A DNA stretch of 64,000 nucleotides from Pseudomonas sp. N040 (GTDB taxonomy: Bacteria > Pseudomonadota > Gammaproteobacteria > Pseudomonadales > Pseudomonadaceae). Location of the stretch: NCBI RefSeq assembly GCF_015637705.1, contig NZ_JADOBE010000005.1:124001-188000 (forward strand). Direction: 5' to 3'. The notes below the pieces were generated by a model, which saw only the letters and a list, made by a program, of their open reading frames with translations, had not been told where the DNA came from and ran no database searches. Below are positions 1-8,233 of this stretch, one piece after another. Each line of letters begins with the position of its first letter. Within the stretch, counting starts at the first letter, position 1. Both the position numbers and the translations under genes were made by a program.

Positions 1-381
1 GTCCTCATTCTCGAGCAGGGAAAGTTCGTTCGCCTCGGCTGGGGTGGGCTTGGTCGCCGGTTTCAGCTTGCCATCCATGAAGGCCGCAAGGTTGCGGGCG
101 ATCTGCTGGTGATAGGTGCGTTCGATTTGTGGTCGCAACCGGCGAAGGTCACGCATGTTGTCAAAGAACAGGGTCTGGATCTGATTGTTCTCGGCTTTCT
201 CGGCGCACTCGAACAGGGTGTCGTCGACGTGGCTGAATAGCGTGGTGAGGTGTTCGGCGAGCTGGTTCAAGACCAGTTTTTTGCAGTTTTGCACCAGGGA
301 GGTAAAGCGCGGCTGTATTGCGCGACTGGCCAGTGACGAATAGCCGCCAGGTTGGGTATTTGGAGTGTCCTGGTTGCTCAT
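1..381 (-). CDS. DUF1631 family protein, N-terminal part (runs off window start)
   Basis: The first 127 codons of a larger gene, read leftward from ATG at 381 and cut by the window edge. The translation starts MSNQDTPNTQPGG and has the DUF1631 N-terminal pattern: a DDTLF block near residue 53, FFDNMRDLR near 72, then NELSLLENED at the visible end. The same blocks (DDTLF, FFEAMRDLR, DNLSLMNTD) occur in the full-length DUF1631 protein at 11856-14183, so the two are paralogues. The family has no established function; some databases carry the unsupported label thymidine phosphorylase. No strong ribosome-binding site precedes the ATG. A possible promoter lies at 442-469. Family assignment is good; function is unknown. 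Confidence 0.8.
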   Translation of the reverse strand, partial: MSNQDTPNTQPGGYSSLASRAIQPRFTSLVQNCKKLVLNQLAEHLTTLFSHVDDTLFECAEKAENNQIQTLFFDNMRDLRRLRPQIERTYHQQIARNLAAFMDGKLKPATKPTPAEANELSLLENED

Positions 382-441
382 GGACTGCCCTGCGTTAAGC
401 CTTGCGGCGACTCGTTCTGCAATGGAGACGAACTATTGACA

Positions 442-469
442 CATATACCAGTGAGCATGGCAACTGCAA
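442..469 (-). promoter_or_regulatory. possible sigma-70 promoter of the leftward DUF1631 gene
   Basis: Read on the minus strand, TTGCAG is followed after 16 bases by TATATG, about 60 bases upstream of the ATG at 381. The match to -35/-10 consensus is fair only. It rests on sequence pattern alone. Confidence 0.3.
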
Positions 470-498
470 ATCCTTGAGTCTTTTAACGTCTTTCAGGC

Positions 499-526
499 TT
501 GACAGCAGTCTGTGGAAACGTAAAAT
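499..526 (+). promoter_or_regulatory. sigma-70 promoter of the tRNA-Asn-Pro-Lys cluster
   Basis: A perfect TTGACA (499-504) is separated by 16 bases from TAAAAT (521-526). A GC-rich stretch, GGCGCGCC, follows the -10, the kind of discriminator found at stringently controlled stable-RNA promoters. tRNA-Asn begins 60 bases downstream. Confidence 0.65.
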
Positions 527-586
527 GGCGCGCCTCTGATGCGGGAAACGGTTACCCGGTTCTGCAAAGGAGAAGGAAGCATAAGT

Positions 587-662
<76 letters not shown>

Positions 663-672
663 AAACTTTCAC

Positions 673-749
673 CGGGGTATAGCGCAGTCCGGTAGCGCGC
701 CTGCTTTGGGAGCAGGATGTCAGGAGTTCGAATCCCCTTACCCCGACCA
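673..749 (+). tRNA. tRNA-Pro (anticodon TGG)
   Basis: A 77-base cloverleaf with encoded CCA. The acceptor stem CGGGGTA/TACCCCG is perfect, the anticodon loop is TTTGGGA, and the T-loop is TTCGAAT. It lies 10 bases after tRNA-Asn in the same cluster. Confidence 0.97.
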
Positions 750-754
750 TTTTT

Positions 755-830
755 GGGTCGTTAGCTCAGTTGGTAGAGCAGTTGGCTTTTAACCAATTGG
801 TCGCAGGTTCGAATCCCGCACGACCCACCA
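755..830 (+). tRNA. tRNA-Lys (anticodon TTT)
   Basis: A 76-base cloverleaf with encoded CCA. The acceptor arms are GGGTCGT and ACGACCC, and the anticodon loop is CTTTTAA. It is the last tRNA of the cluster, 4 bases before the terminator hairpin. Confidence 0.97.
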
Positions 831-833
831 TAT

Positions 834-870
834 AAAAGCCCCGACCATCAGGTCGGGGCTTTTTTATTTT
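834..870 (+). terminator. Rho-independent terminator of the tRNA cluster
   Basis: A 13-bp perfect stem (AAAAGCCCCGACC against GGTCGGGGCTTTT) closes a 4-base loop and continues into a T-run. The A-rich left arm could also let it serve the leftward gene ending at 899. Confidence 0.9.
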
Positions 871-898
871 TGGCTTTGCGCTGGCGTTCCGCCAGTTG

Positions 899-1072
899 TC
901 AGGTCACCAGTCGGCTCAACAGCCGGCTGGCCACGCCCAGCGCAACGACAATGAACAGTACAATCAGCAGCAGCCGCCACGGTCGGAAGGGCTTGCGCTC
1001 CACCTGATGCTGCGGGGCGGCCAGGTAACTGTCTACTTTCAACTGGTCTTCTGGGGTAAGGCGACTGGTCAT
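899..1072 (-). CDS. DUF3094 family small membrane protein
   Basis: A 57-residue protein read from ATG at 1072 to TGA at 899. It begins MTSRLTPEDQ, has a basic, Pro-containing middle (VERKPFRPWR), then one hydrophobic segment at residues 34-48 and a short basic tail. This matches the DUF3094 family of short pseudomonad proteins, which have one membrane helix and no known role. It is predicted to be an inner-membrane protein with a short cytoplasmic N-terminus. It sits between the tRNA terminator and the MOSC gene on the same strand, 42 bases after the latter's stop, so the two may be cotranscribed. Confidence 0.75.
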   Translation of the reverse strand: MTSRLTPEDQLKVDSYLAAPQHQVERKPFRPWRLLLIVLFIVVALGVASRLLSRLVT

Positions 1073-1114
1073 GCGGGCTCTCGATGTTGGGGGTCGATGT
1101 TCAGGCTGGGTGGT

Positions 1115-1597
1115 TCAGTCCGGTTCGACGATTACTGGATCGCCAAGACGAATTATTCCACCTTGTAGCACCCTGGCAGTAATGCCGCCATGACCGCGTA
1201 CGGCCTGAAAGGCGCCCCTTCCGAGCCGTTCCTCCAGGCGTGCGCAAGGTTGGCACCAGCCGGTGGTTTCGAGGAGCGTGCTGCCAATACGAAACCTGCG
1301 ACCTTTCAGGCTGAACAGATTGATTCCTGCAACGGCGATGTTGCGGCGCAGATCAGCTGCCGAGACTGGCTTTCCCAGCAAACCTGCAATCACTGCCAGA
1401 TGCTCCCACTGGATCAGCGTTACTTGCCGGTTGTTGCCTGGGCCTGGCCGCGCATGATCGCCAGTTAGTCCAGCCGCATGGCGGGCTTCAACCGCGTCCA
1501 CTTCGAGCATGTCATTGTGCGCCGCCGGCCGTACGCCGAGCCATTGCACGTGTCCCCTTTGCGGGACAGCGGCGAGCAACTCCTGCAGTGGGCTCAC
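1115..1597 (-). CDS. MOSC domain-containing protein
   Basis: About 160 residues forming a single MOSC domain, the fold shared with the C-terminus of molybdenum cofactor sulfurases and with YiiM/YuaD-type proteins that handle Moco or N-hydroxylated compounds. Visible features are the WLGVRP start, the GLTGDHARPGPGNNRQVTL block, NIAVAGINLFSLKG, and the conserved Cys region GWCQPCARLEE. The frame stays open upstream to 1801, but residues encoded before 1597 look random. I therefore place the start at GTG 1597, just ahead of the homologous sequence. No clear Shine-Dalgarno is visible, so the start is uncertain. Substrate unknown. Confidence 0.75.
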   Translation of the reverse strand: MSPLQELLAAVPQRGHVQWLGVRPAAHNDMLEVDAVEARHAAGLTGDHARPGPGNNRQVTLIQWEHLAVIAGLLGKPVSAADLRRNIAVAGINLFSLKGRRFRIGSTLLETTGWCQPCARLEERLGRGAFQAVRGHGGITARVLQGGIIRLGDPVIVEPD

Positions 1598-1813
1598 GGG
1601 TGTTCGCCCACAGCGGGCCGGCAGGCGTGGTTCAATGGACAGAGCAAAAACCCGTTGTGCTGTTGTAGCGGGGATGTCATCAGTGAAAGGTGCGCGGATC
1701 TGTTCATGTCGGCAGTTTAGCCGCGCCAGGCTGATTTGCCGCAATGGCTGGAGGGTCGTCGCGTTGTAGACTGCAACAGTCTGTCGCGGCGCATTGCGCA
1801 AAAGGAGCTAAAG

Positions 1814-2284
1814 ATGAAACGAGTAGCAGGCGCTGTTGGCCTGATCTTGCTGAGCGGACTGCTGCATGCCCAGGAAGCCGCCGTGGTGCGGGCGCCCTGG
1901 ACGCTGCTGGATCAGTTCGATCAAGCCTATACCTTGAACGATGAGCTACACATCCTGCTGGTCGCACGCAGCATGGATGGCGCCAAAATCCTCAAGCAGG
2001 CGCTGGAAGGTAAAACCAAAGGCTACCTTGAGGCGCGCAATGCAATCTTTGTCGCGGATGTGAGCCAGATGCCCGGGTTGATTGCCACTTTATTCGCCAT
2101 TCCGGCGATGCAGGATTACACCTATCGTGTTCTGCTCGATCGGCAGCCGCGGGTGGTAACGCGCTACCCGGGCGCCAGCGACACTGTGCTGTGGGTCGAC
2201 CTGCAGGATGGTCTGGTCAAGGCGCAGCGCGAGTATTCCGACCCGATTGAGTTGGAGAAAGCGCTGCAGCAGGCAGGGCAATGA
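1814..2284 (+). CDS. exported protein of unknown function, conserved in Pseudomonas
   Basis: A 156-residue protein starting at ATG 1814, 8 bases after a strong AGGAG. The N-terminus MKRVAGAVGLILLSGLLHA is a typical signal peptide with cleavage likely after LHA, so the mature protein should be periplasmic. The mature part has alternating hydrophobic strands and helices (LHILLVARSMDGAKILKQAL, ARNAIFVADVSQMPGLI) and no catalytic motif I recognise. Similar proteins are sometimes labelled FAD/FMN-containing dehydrogenase without support. Its stop overlaps the start of the next gene (ATGA at 2281-2284), so the two are translationally coupled and may act together. Confidence 0.75.
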   Translation: MKRVAGAVGLILLSGLLHAQEAAVVRAPWTLLDQFDQAYTLNDELHILLVARSMDGAKILKQALEGKTKGYLEARNAIFVADVSQMPGLIATLFAIPAMQDYTYRVLLDRQPRVVTRYPGASDTVLWVDLQDGLVKAQREYSDPIELEKALQQAGQ

Positions 2285-2976
2285 TTGCAGCCCAGCTGCT
2301 GGCGCCAGCCAGCCTGCTGGGTGGCTGGGTGTTGTACCTGCCGATACTGCTGTGGGCGTTGTGGCGTGCGCCATGGGTCGAGCTGTTCAGTGATCTGCGC
2401 CGCCAGCATCTGCTGTTTGGCACGGTGCTGGTGCTCTTTCTGCTCTGGTTGTTGCGCCGCGACTTTCCCTCCGGCGTGTCGTTCCATTTCATCGGCATGA
2501 CAGCGGTTGTGCTGTTGCTCGACTGGCCGCTGGCGATCCTCGCAGGATTTATGGCGCAACTTGGCCTGCTGCTGCTGGGGCGCCAGGAATTAATTGCGCT
2601 TGGCGTCAATGGCTTGCTGCTGGTCGGCCTGCCGGTTCTGCTTACCCAGGGTTGCGCGCGCTGGGTCGAGCGCTTCCAGCCGCGCAATCTGTTTGTGTTC
2701 ATCTTCTGCGCCGGCTTTTTCCCGGCGGCCCTGGTGGCGGCGCTGTGCAGTGTGTCTGGCTGGCTACTGCTCTGCTGGGGCGGGGTGTACGCGTTGCCCG
2801 CCGCCGATCCGGAAGACTTTGCCGCGTACCTCCTGCTGGTGATGTTTCCCGAAGCATTCATCAATGGCACTTTTATCAGCGCGCTGGTGGTGTTCTATCC
2901 GGACTGGCTGGAGACCTTCAATCGCAGTCGTTACCTGCAGGCGCCCTGGAAAGACGAGGGCCGGCCTCGGTTATAA
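2281..2976 (+). CDS. CbiM-like energy-coupling factor transporter permease
   Basis: A 231-residue polytopic membrane protein with about seven hydrophobic segments and a short charged C-terminus. The fold and the FHFIGMTAVVLLLDWPLAIL and MFPEAFINGTFISALVVFY blocks resemble the CbiM/CbiL permease family, which in cobalt/nickel ECF transporters forms the substrate-capture component. In canonical CbiM the N-terminus carries a metal-binding Met-His. Here the start is MIAAQLL, so that ligand set is absent at the N-terminus and substrate cannot be assigned. No CbiN, CbiQ or CbiO partner is adjacent. The upstream partner gene encodes an exported protein and overlaps by 4 bases. Confidence 0.7.
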   Translation: MIAAQLLAPASLLGGWVLYLPILLWALWRAPWVELFSDLRRQHLLFGTVLVLFLLWLLRRDFPSGVSFHFIGMTAVVLLLDWPLAILAGFMAQLGLLLLGRQELIALGVNGLLLVGLPVLLTQGCARWVERFQPRNLFVFIFCAGFFPAALVAALCSVSGWLLLCWGGVYALPAADPEDFAAYLLLVMFPEAFINGTFISALVVFYPDWLETFNRSRYLQAPWKDEGRPRL

Positions 2977-3080
2977 GGCCTGATTCGGGGTCCGAATGCA
3001 GGCTTGCGGCTTGATCTGGGTCAACCCATGGCCTGGCGCCGAACTGATCATGCGCGGGTACTGTTTCTCGGGAGATGGCA

Positions 3081-3296
3081 ATGAGTGTTCATGGCTGGGC
3101 GCGCCAGGTGCTGGCGCAGCAACTGGAGGAAGCGCGGGCTGCCGGCTTTGATGAGGCGCTGGCGCTGCGCGCGCTGCTTGGGGTGTTGGTGGAGCGCAGC
3201 AGCCAGGTGCGTGACTGCGAGGACCTGCGCCAGGAATTGCTGTTCCTGGCGGAGAATCTCGACGCTGAACGCGACTATGGCTTCATGCGGCCTTAG
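3081..3296 (+). CDS. conserved small protein of unknown function
   Basis: 71 residues, starting at ATG 3081. An in-frame ATG at 3075 is rejected because the GGAG at 3071-3074 abuts it, whereas that site is 6 bases from 3081. The protein is mostly helical and acidic, with a [20 protein letters not shown] segment and a C-terminal [17 protein letters not shown]. No membrane segment or known domain is evident. It converges with yacG, and the two stop codons overlap by 4 bases (3293-3296). Confidence 0.7.
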   Translation: MSVHGWARQVLAQQLEEARAAGFDEALALRALLGVLVERSSQVRDCEDLRQELLFLAENLDAERDYGFMRP

Positions 3297-3493
3297 TGCC
3301 GCTGTGGCGGCAGGTCGTTGGAAAACAATTCATCATCCACCAGGTCGCCGGCAATAGCGTGCTCCTCCGCGGCCCAGGCACCCAGGTCAATCAGCTTGCA
3401 GCGTTCGGAGCAGAACGGTCGGCTGGGGCTTTGCGCACCCCATTCAACCGGTGCGCCACAGGTCGGGCATTCAACGGTAGTGGGTTTGTTCAT
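3293..3493 (-). CDS. yacG: DNA gyrase inhibitor / zinc-binding protein YacG
   Basis: 66 residues with a treble-clef zinc site: Cys9, Cys12, Cys28 and Cys32 (CPTCG and FCSERCK), followed by the family signature [12 protein letters not shown]. In E. coli YacG binds GyrB and blocks DNA binding by gyrase. Length equals the family norm. Its start overlaps the coaE stop (ATGA at 3490-3493), so it is translationally coupled as the last gene of the pilBCD-coaE-yacG block. Confidence 0.95.
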   Translation of the reverse strand: MNKPTTVECPTCGAPVEWGAQSPSRPFCSERCKLIDLGAWAAEEHAIAGDLVDDELFSNDLPPQRH

Positions 3494-4098
3494 GGCTGGC
3501 CTCCGCGCAGGTTCAAGTAAAAGTCATGCAGGCGCTGGACTTCGTTCTGCAGCCAGCCAAGATCGCGATCATTGAGCAGGATGTCGTGGGCCATGCGCAG
3601 GCGCTGCTCCCGGCTGGCTTGCGCCTGAAGAATGGCCTGCACCTGCTGCTCGCTTACCTGATCACGGGCAACGGTGCGCTGGATTTGCAGCTGCTCCGGG
3701 GTGTCTACCAGCAGGATGCGCTGAGCCAGTTGGTGCTGGCCTGATTCAATCAGGAGTGGTGAAACCAGGATGGCATAGGGTGACTCTGCCTTGGCCAGAT
3801 ACTGGCTGATTTCCTCGCTGATCAGTGGGTGCAGCAAGGCTTCCAGCCAGCGGCGCTGCTCAGGGTTGCGGAAGATTTCCTCGCGCAGGGCGGCGCGATC
3901 CAGCTGGCCATTGACTTGCAGGATGCGGGGGCCGAAATGTTGCGCAATTTTTTCCAGTGCAGGTCGCCCCGGCTCGACTACCCAGCGTGCCGCGTGATCG
4001 GCATCGACCATGTGCACGCCCAGTTCGCTGAAATGTTTCGCGACTGCGCTCTTGCCGCTGCCAATCCCGCCAGTCAGGCCAAGTATCCAGGGTTTCAT
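3490..4098 (-). CDS. coaE: dephospho-CoA kinase
   Basis: 202 residues. Catalyses ATP-dependent phosphorylation of dephospho-CoA, the last step of coenzyme A synthesis, in the cytoplasm. The P-loop [11 protein letters not shown] sits at residues 6-16, followed by [12 protein letters not shown] (base and CoA binding) and PLLIESG. A GTG 12 bases further upstream is also in frame, but ATG 4098 fits the family start and has GGAAG five bases upstream. It lies 56 bases after pilD in the conserved pilD-coaE-yacG order. Confidence 0.95.
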   Translation of the reverse strand: MKPWILGLTGGIGSGKSAVAKHFSELGVHMVDADHAARWVVEPGRPALEKIAQHFGPRILQVNGQLDRAALREEIFRNPEQRRWLEALLHPLISEEISQYLAKAESPYAILVSPLLIESGQHQLAQRILLVDTPEQLQIQRTVARDQVSEQQVQAILQAQASREQRLRMAHDILLNDRDLGWLQNEVQRLHDFYLNLRGGQP

Positions 4099-4154
4099 CG
4101 GGGCTTCCACGCGTTGGGGATATGGCTGCGGCCAAACGTTAGCGAAACTGGCGC

Positions 4155-5027
4155 TTAGTTGAACCCGGCAAATTTCAGGTAACTGGCGGTGATCTGCTCA
4201 CCCCAGATCAAGGCAATCCAGCCGGCTATGGCCAGGTAGGGGCCAAAGGGGATAGGTGTGCTGGTTTCCGCATTGCGCAAGCGCAGCATGATCACCCCGA
4301 GCACGGCGCCGACCAGTGACGACAGCAAGATGGTCAGCGGCAACACCTGCCAGCCGCCCCAGGCACCCAGCATGGCCAGCAGCTTGAAATCGCCATAGCC
4401 CATGCCTTCCTTGCCGGTAACCAGCTTGAACAGCCAGTACACCAGCCACAGGCTCAGGTAGCCGGCTACTGCTCCCCAGAGTGCTTCGGGCAGCGAGGTG
4501 AACAGGCCGAAGCTGTTGACGATCAGGCCCAGCCAGAGCAGTGGCAGCACCAGGTCGTCAGGCAGCAACTGATGATCCGCGTCGATCAGACTCATGGTCA
4601 ACAGTCCCCAGCTAAGCAGCAGCATTCCGCCCGCTTGCCAGGTGAAGCCGAAGTGCCAGGCCACATACGCGGATAACAACCCGCAGGCCAGCTCAACGGC
4701 GGGGTAGCGCTTGCTGATCGGCGCCTTGCAGGCAGAGCATTTGCCGCGCAGGGCCAGCCAACTGAGCAGCGGGATGTTTTCCCATACCTGGATTTCATGC
4801 CCGCAATGCGGGCATTGCGAGTTCGGCAGAATCAGGTTGAAGGTTGTAGCGCTGGCCTGTTCGGGCAGTTGCAGGTATTCGCGCGCCTGATTTTCCCAAT
4901 CGCGCTGCATCATCTTCGGCAGTCGATAAATCACCACGTTCAGAAAGCTGCCGATCAGCAGGCCGAAGACGAATGTTAGGAATACAAAGGCCGGCAAATT
5001 GCCGGCCAGCAGATCAAGTAGGTTCAT
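4155..5027 (-). CDS. pilD: type IV prepilin peptidase / N-methyltransferase
   Basis: 290 residues, inner membrane. Cleaves the leader of prepilins and type II secretion pseudopilins and methylates the new N-terminal residue. Present are the zinc-type cytoplasmic loop with Cys72, Cys75, Cys97 and Cys100, the two catalytic aspartates Asp149 (LIDAD) and Asp213 (GYGDFK), and about eight membrane segments. Length matches the Pseudomonas enzyme (XcpA/PilD). The predicted substrate in this window is PilA, cleaved before Phe7. The gene starts 3 bases after the pilC stop, so it belongs to the pilBCD operon. Confidence 0.97.
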   Translation of the reverse strand: MNLLDLLAGNLPAFVFLTFVFGLLIGSFLNVVIYRLPKMMQRDWENQAREYLQLPEQASATTFNLILPNSQCPHCGHEIQVWENIPLLSWLALRGKCSACKAPISKRYPAVELACGLLSAYVAWHFGFTWQAGGMLLLSWGLLTMSLIDADHQLLPDDLVLPLLWLGLIVNSFGLFTSLPEALWGAVAGYLSLWLVYWLFKLVTGKEGMGYGDFKLLAMLGAWGGWQVLPLTILLSSLVGAVLGVIMLRLRNAETSTPIPFGPYLAIAGWIALIWGEQITASYLKFAGFN

Positions 5028-5030
5028 TGG

Positions 5031-6251
5031 TTATCCGATGACGTTGCCCATTTGGAAGATTGGCAGATACATGGCAATCACCAGCCCGCCAACCACCACG
5101 CCGAGGAACGACATGATGATCGGCTCCATCAGGCTGGTCAGGCCGTCAACCGCGTTATCCACTTCCGCCTCGTAAAAGCTGGCCACCTTGTCCAGCATGA
5201 TATCCAGGGCGCCAGACTCCTCGCCGATGGAGGTCATCTGGATCGCCATGGACGGGAACACCCCGGTACTGCGCATGGAGAAGTTCAGCTGTATGCCGGA
5301 ACTCACTTCCTGCTTGATTCTGAGTACGGCATTTTTGAAGACTACGTTGCCGGTGGCGCCGGCCACCGAGTCCAGCGCTTCAACCAAGGGGACGCCAGCT
5401 GCAAAGGTAGTCGCCAGGGTCCGCGCAAAGCGGGCGACTGAAGATTTGAAAGTGATGTCGCCTACAATCGGCATCTTGAGAATCAAATGGTCGAGCTGGT
5501 CACGAAATTTCTCCGAGCGCTTGCGCGCCTCGCTGAATCCCACGATGGAGCCACCGATAACGCCGATAAATAGATACCAGTACTCCTGCAGGCCATCAGA
5601 CAAGCCGACCACGAAGAGGGTAAAGGCCGGGAGTTCGGCCCCGAAACCGCTAAATACCGATGCAAAGGTGGGTACCACTTTAAGCAGCAGAATGCAGGTT
5701 ACTATCGTCGCGACCACCAGTACGGCAATCGGGTATTTCATGGCCTTCTTGATTTTGGCCTTGAGTGCTTCGGTCTTTTCCTTGTAGGTGGCCACCCGAT
5801 CCAGCAGGGTGTCCAGCGCGCCAGCCTGCTCCCCGGCTTCCACCAGGTTGCAGAAAAGGTCATCGAAGTACAGTGGATGCATGCGCAGCGAGGCGGCGAA
5901 ACTATTGCCAGCCGCTACGTTTTGTTTAACCTCCTCGACCAGGACACGCATGTTCGGGTTTTCCAGACCCTCGCTGATGATGTCGAATGACATCAGCAGC
6001 GGGACACCGGCTTTCATCATGGTGGCCATTTGCCGGGCAAACAGCGCAATGTCCATCGGCTTGATTGCTTTTCCGGCACTGAACAGGGAGGCGGATTTCT
6101 TGCGGACTTTGGTCGCGCTGATGCCTTGCTTGCGGAGTTGAGCCTTGACCAGCGCCGGATTTTCTCCGCGCATTTCGCCCTTCATCTTGGCGCCGGACTT
6201 GTTGGTGCCTTCCCAGCTGAAGGTGCTGGGTTGAGTCGCTTTTACGGCCAT
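5031..6251 (-). CDS. pilC: type IV pilus inner-membrane platform protein
   Basis: 406 residues with two T2SF (GspF-type) domains in tandem, at about residues 70-190 and 270-395. Each has the ARxxAtMxxAGVPL signature (ARQMATMMKAGVPLL; ARTLATTFAAGVPLV). Three hydrophobic segments lie near residues 170-195, 220-240 and at the C-terminus. PilC couples the cytoplasmic ATPases PilB (extension) and PilT (retraction, not in this window) to pilin handling. It sits 3 bases from pilB and 3 bases from pilD. Confidence 0.97.
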   Translation of the reverse strand: MAVKATQPSTFSWEGTNKSGAKMKGEMRGENPALVKAQLRKQGISATKVRKKSASLFSAGKAIKPMDIALFARQMATMMKAGVPLLMSFDIISEGLENPNMRVLVEEVKQNVAAGNSFAASLRMHPLYFDDLFCNLVEAGEQAGALDTLLDRVATYKEKTEALKAKIKKAMKYPIAVLVVATIVTCILLLKVVPTFASVFSGFGAELPAFTLFVVGLSDGLQEYWYLFIGVIGGSIVGFSEARKRSEKFRDQLDHLILKMPIVGDITFKSSVARFARTLATTFAAGVPLVEALDSVAGATGNVVFKNAVLRIKQEVSSGIQLNFSMRSTGVFPSMAIQMTSIGEESGALDIMLDKVASFYEAEVDNAVDGLTSLMEPIIMSFLGVVVGGLVIAMYLPIFQMGNVIG

Positions 6252-6254
6252 GGC

Positions 6255-7961
6255 TTATTCCTTGGTTACGCGGTTTACTTCTTCGAGGCTGGTAATGCCC
6301 TGCATCGCCTTCAATAACGCAGAGGTTCGCAGATCATTAAAGCCGTCTTTGCGCATCTGCACTGAAATATCAATCGAGTTGCCTTCTTCCATGATAATTC
6401 GTTGCAGGGCCGGCGTGTTTTTAACCACTTCATATATTCCGACACGGCCTTTGTAGCCGCCATTGCAATTATCGCAGCCGACCGGACCATAAATCTTGAA
6501 GGTGCCAATCTGGTCTTCGGGGAAACCTTCTTCGAGAAGCGCCTTGGCCGGAATGTCCAGCACTTTCTTGCAGTGGCTGCAGAGCTTTCTGGCCAGGCGC
6601 TGGGCAATGATCAGGTTGACCGAGGTGGCGATATTGAACGAGGGCACGCCCATGTTGCGCAGGCGGGTCAGGGTTTCCGCGGCGCTGTTGGTGTGCAGGG
6701 TGGACATGACCATGTGGCCGGTTTGTGCCGCCTTGATCGCAATCGAGGCAGTCTCCAGGTCGCGGATTTCCCCAACCATGATGATGTCCGGATCCTGGCG
6801 CAGGAATGCCTTGAGGGCGGCGGTGAAGTCCATGCCCTGCTTGGGGTTGACGTTGACCTGGTTGATCCCCTCCAGGTTGATTTCAACCGGATCCTCGGCG
6901 GTCGAGATGTTGACGTCGGCGGTGTTGAGGATGTTCAGCCCGGTATACAGCGATACGGTTTTGCCCGAGCCGGTGGGGCCGGTCACCAGGATCATGCCCT
7001 GGGGTTGCTTGAGCGCGCTCATGTACAGATCTTTCTGCACTTCCTCGTAGCCGAGGGCATCGATGCCCATCTTCGCGCTCGAGGGGTCGAGGATCCGCAT
7101 GACGATCTTTTCGCCCCACAGGGTCGGGCAACTGCTCACGCGGAAATCGATCGACTGGTTTTTCGAGATGCGCATCTTGATCCGGCCATCCTGCGGCTTG
7201 CGCCGTTCGGAAATGTCCAGGCTGGCCATGACCTTGAGGCGGGCGGAGATCCGCGGTGCCAGCTGGATCGGCGGCCGGGCAATTTCGCTGAGTATGCCGT
7301 CGGTACGGAAACGTACCCGGTAGGTTTTTTCGTAGGGCTCGAAGTGCAGGTCGGAGGAGCCGGACTTGATGGCATCCAGCAGCATCTTGTTGACGAAGCG
7401 CACCACTGGGGCGTCATCGGCTGCGTTGCCCTCGCCGGCATCGTTTTTTTCGTCATCGACAGCCTGGATATCCAGGCCGTCGAGGTCGACGTCGCCCAGA
7501 TCGTCCATGCCGCTGCTGGCCTGGTCGAAAAACTTTTCGATGGCATCGCCGAGCTTGTCGTCCTCGACCAGGATGGATTCGGTGGTCAGGCCGGTGGAGA
7601 ACTGGATGTCGGTGACCGCCTGGTGATTGGTCGGGTCCGATACGCCGATAAACAGCTTGTTGCCGCGGCGGAACAGCGGCAGGGCGCGATGCTGGCGAAT
7701 CAGTTTTTCGCTGACCAGGTCTTTCGGCTGGTTGTCGGGCTCGACGCTGCTCAGGTCGAGAAAGGGCGAGCCAAACTGCTCGGCGACCACGCTGATGATC
7801 GCGCGGCTCTTGACCAGCTTGTTCTGCACCAGATAGGTCACCAGCGACTGCTTGTTGCGCAGCGCCTGGTTCTGCGCCGTCAGGGTGGATTTCTCGTCAA
7901 GCAGTTCGGCAAGCACAATCTGTCTTGCCAGGCCGGAGAGGGTAGTCACGGTATCGTTCAT
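6255..7961 (-). CDS. pilB: type IV pilus extension ATPase
   Basis: 568 residues, a hexameric cytoplasmic ATPase that powers pilus assembly. An N-terminal MSHEN/T2SSE_N domain occupies about residues 1-145. An acidic linker at 150-180 (GMDDLGDVDLDGLDIQ) precedes the ATPase core. Walker A GPTGSGKT is at 328-335, the Asp box around AEDPVE, and Walker B IIMVGEIRD around Glu397. The tetracysteine zinc site is Cys461, Cys464, Cys496 and Cys499. The start matches the family (MNDTV). No good Shine-Dalgarno is visible. Here pilB is on the same strand as pilA, 272 bases downstream and behind a terminator, so it needs its own promoter. Confidence 0.97.
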   Translation of the reverse strand: MNDTVTTLSGLARQIVLAELLDEKSTLTAQNQALRNKQSLVTYLVQNKLVKSRAIISVVAEQFGSPFLDLSSVEPDNQPKDLVSEKLIRQHRALPLFRRGNKLFIGVSDPTNHQAVTDIQFSTGLTTESILVEDDKLGDAIEKFFDQASSGMDDLGDVDLDGLDIQAVDDEKNDAGEGNAADDAPVVRFVNKMLLDAIKSGSSDLHFEPYEKTYRVRFRTDGILSEIARPPIQLAPRISARLKVMASLDISERRKPQDGRIKMRISKNQSIDFRVSSCPTLWGEKIVMRILDPSSAKMGIDALGYEEVQKDLYMSALKQPQGMILVTGPTGSGKTVSLYTGLNILNTADVNISTAEDPVEINLEGINQVNVNPKQGMDFTAALKAFLRQDPDIIMVGEIRDLETASIAIKAAQTGHMVMSTLHTNSAAETLTRLRNMGVPSFNIATSVNLIIAQRLARKLCSHCKKVLDIPAKALLEEGFPEDQIGTFKIYGPVGCDNCNGGYKGRVGIYEVVKNTPALQRIIMEEGNSIDISVQMRKDGFNDLRTSALLKAMQGITSLEEVNRVTKE

Positions 7962-8155
7962 AGGAGGCCCGGATGTTTGCTGCGCTTTTGCAGGAGCTTA
8001 TCGGCAAGATGGGGTGCTGGGTAGCTCTGCTTGCTGTGTATGGGCGCATCCTAGCAGCTTGGCGGGTATTGCAGCAGCGGGCGGTTTTCACCGCAGCTAT
8101 GTCGGGCTGTCGGGTGGGCTTGTGCATGGGGTGGGCCAGTCGGCACAGACTGATC

Positions 8156-8190
8156 GAAAAGACAAGACCGCCGAAGCGGTCTTGTCTTGT
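8156..8190 (-). terminator. Rho-independent terminator of pilA
   Basis: On the minus strand AAGACAAGACCGC pairs perfectly over 13 bp with GCGGTCTTGTCTT around a TTCG tetraloop, and the right arm runs into TTTTCG. It lies about 45 bases after the pilA stop and 195 bases before pilB, which makes pilA monocistronic. Confidence 0.88.
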
Positions 8191-8206
8191 ACCTGCGTGA
8201 AGCAAT

Positions 8207-8226
8207 CTGACCACTTGAGTGGTCAG
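8207..8226. repeat. short inverted repeat just after the pilA stop
   Basis: Two 9-base arms, CTGACCACT and AGTGGTCAG, flank a 2-base centre, 7 bases beyond the pilA stop codon. It could form an mRNA 3' hairpin stabilising the pilA transcript, or be a protein-binding palindrome. The sequence cannot separate these. Confidence 0.6.
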
Positions 8227-8233
8227 GCATGCA

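Noticed and set aside
1598..1801. An N-terminal extension of the MOSC protein up to 1801
   Set aside because: The extra residues show no domain and the frame would overlap the promoter area of the divergent exported-protein gene. The family homology begins at about 1597.
6402..8024. A 540-codon open frame on the plus strand opposite pilB
   Set aside because: It is the complement of the highly conserved pilB frame, has Val/Asp/Gly-rich shadow composition and no recognisable domain. GC-rich genes with strong third-position bias often leave the opposite strand open.
8156..8233. A lost C-terminal part of pilA beyond its stop
   Set aside because: The region holds a palindrome and a perfect terminator and no pilin-like coding sequence in any frame.
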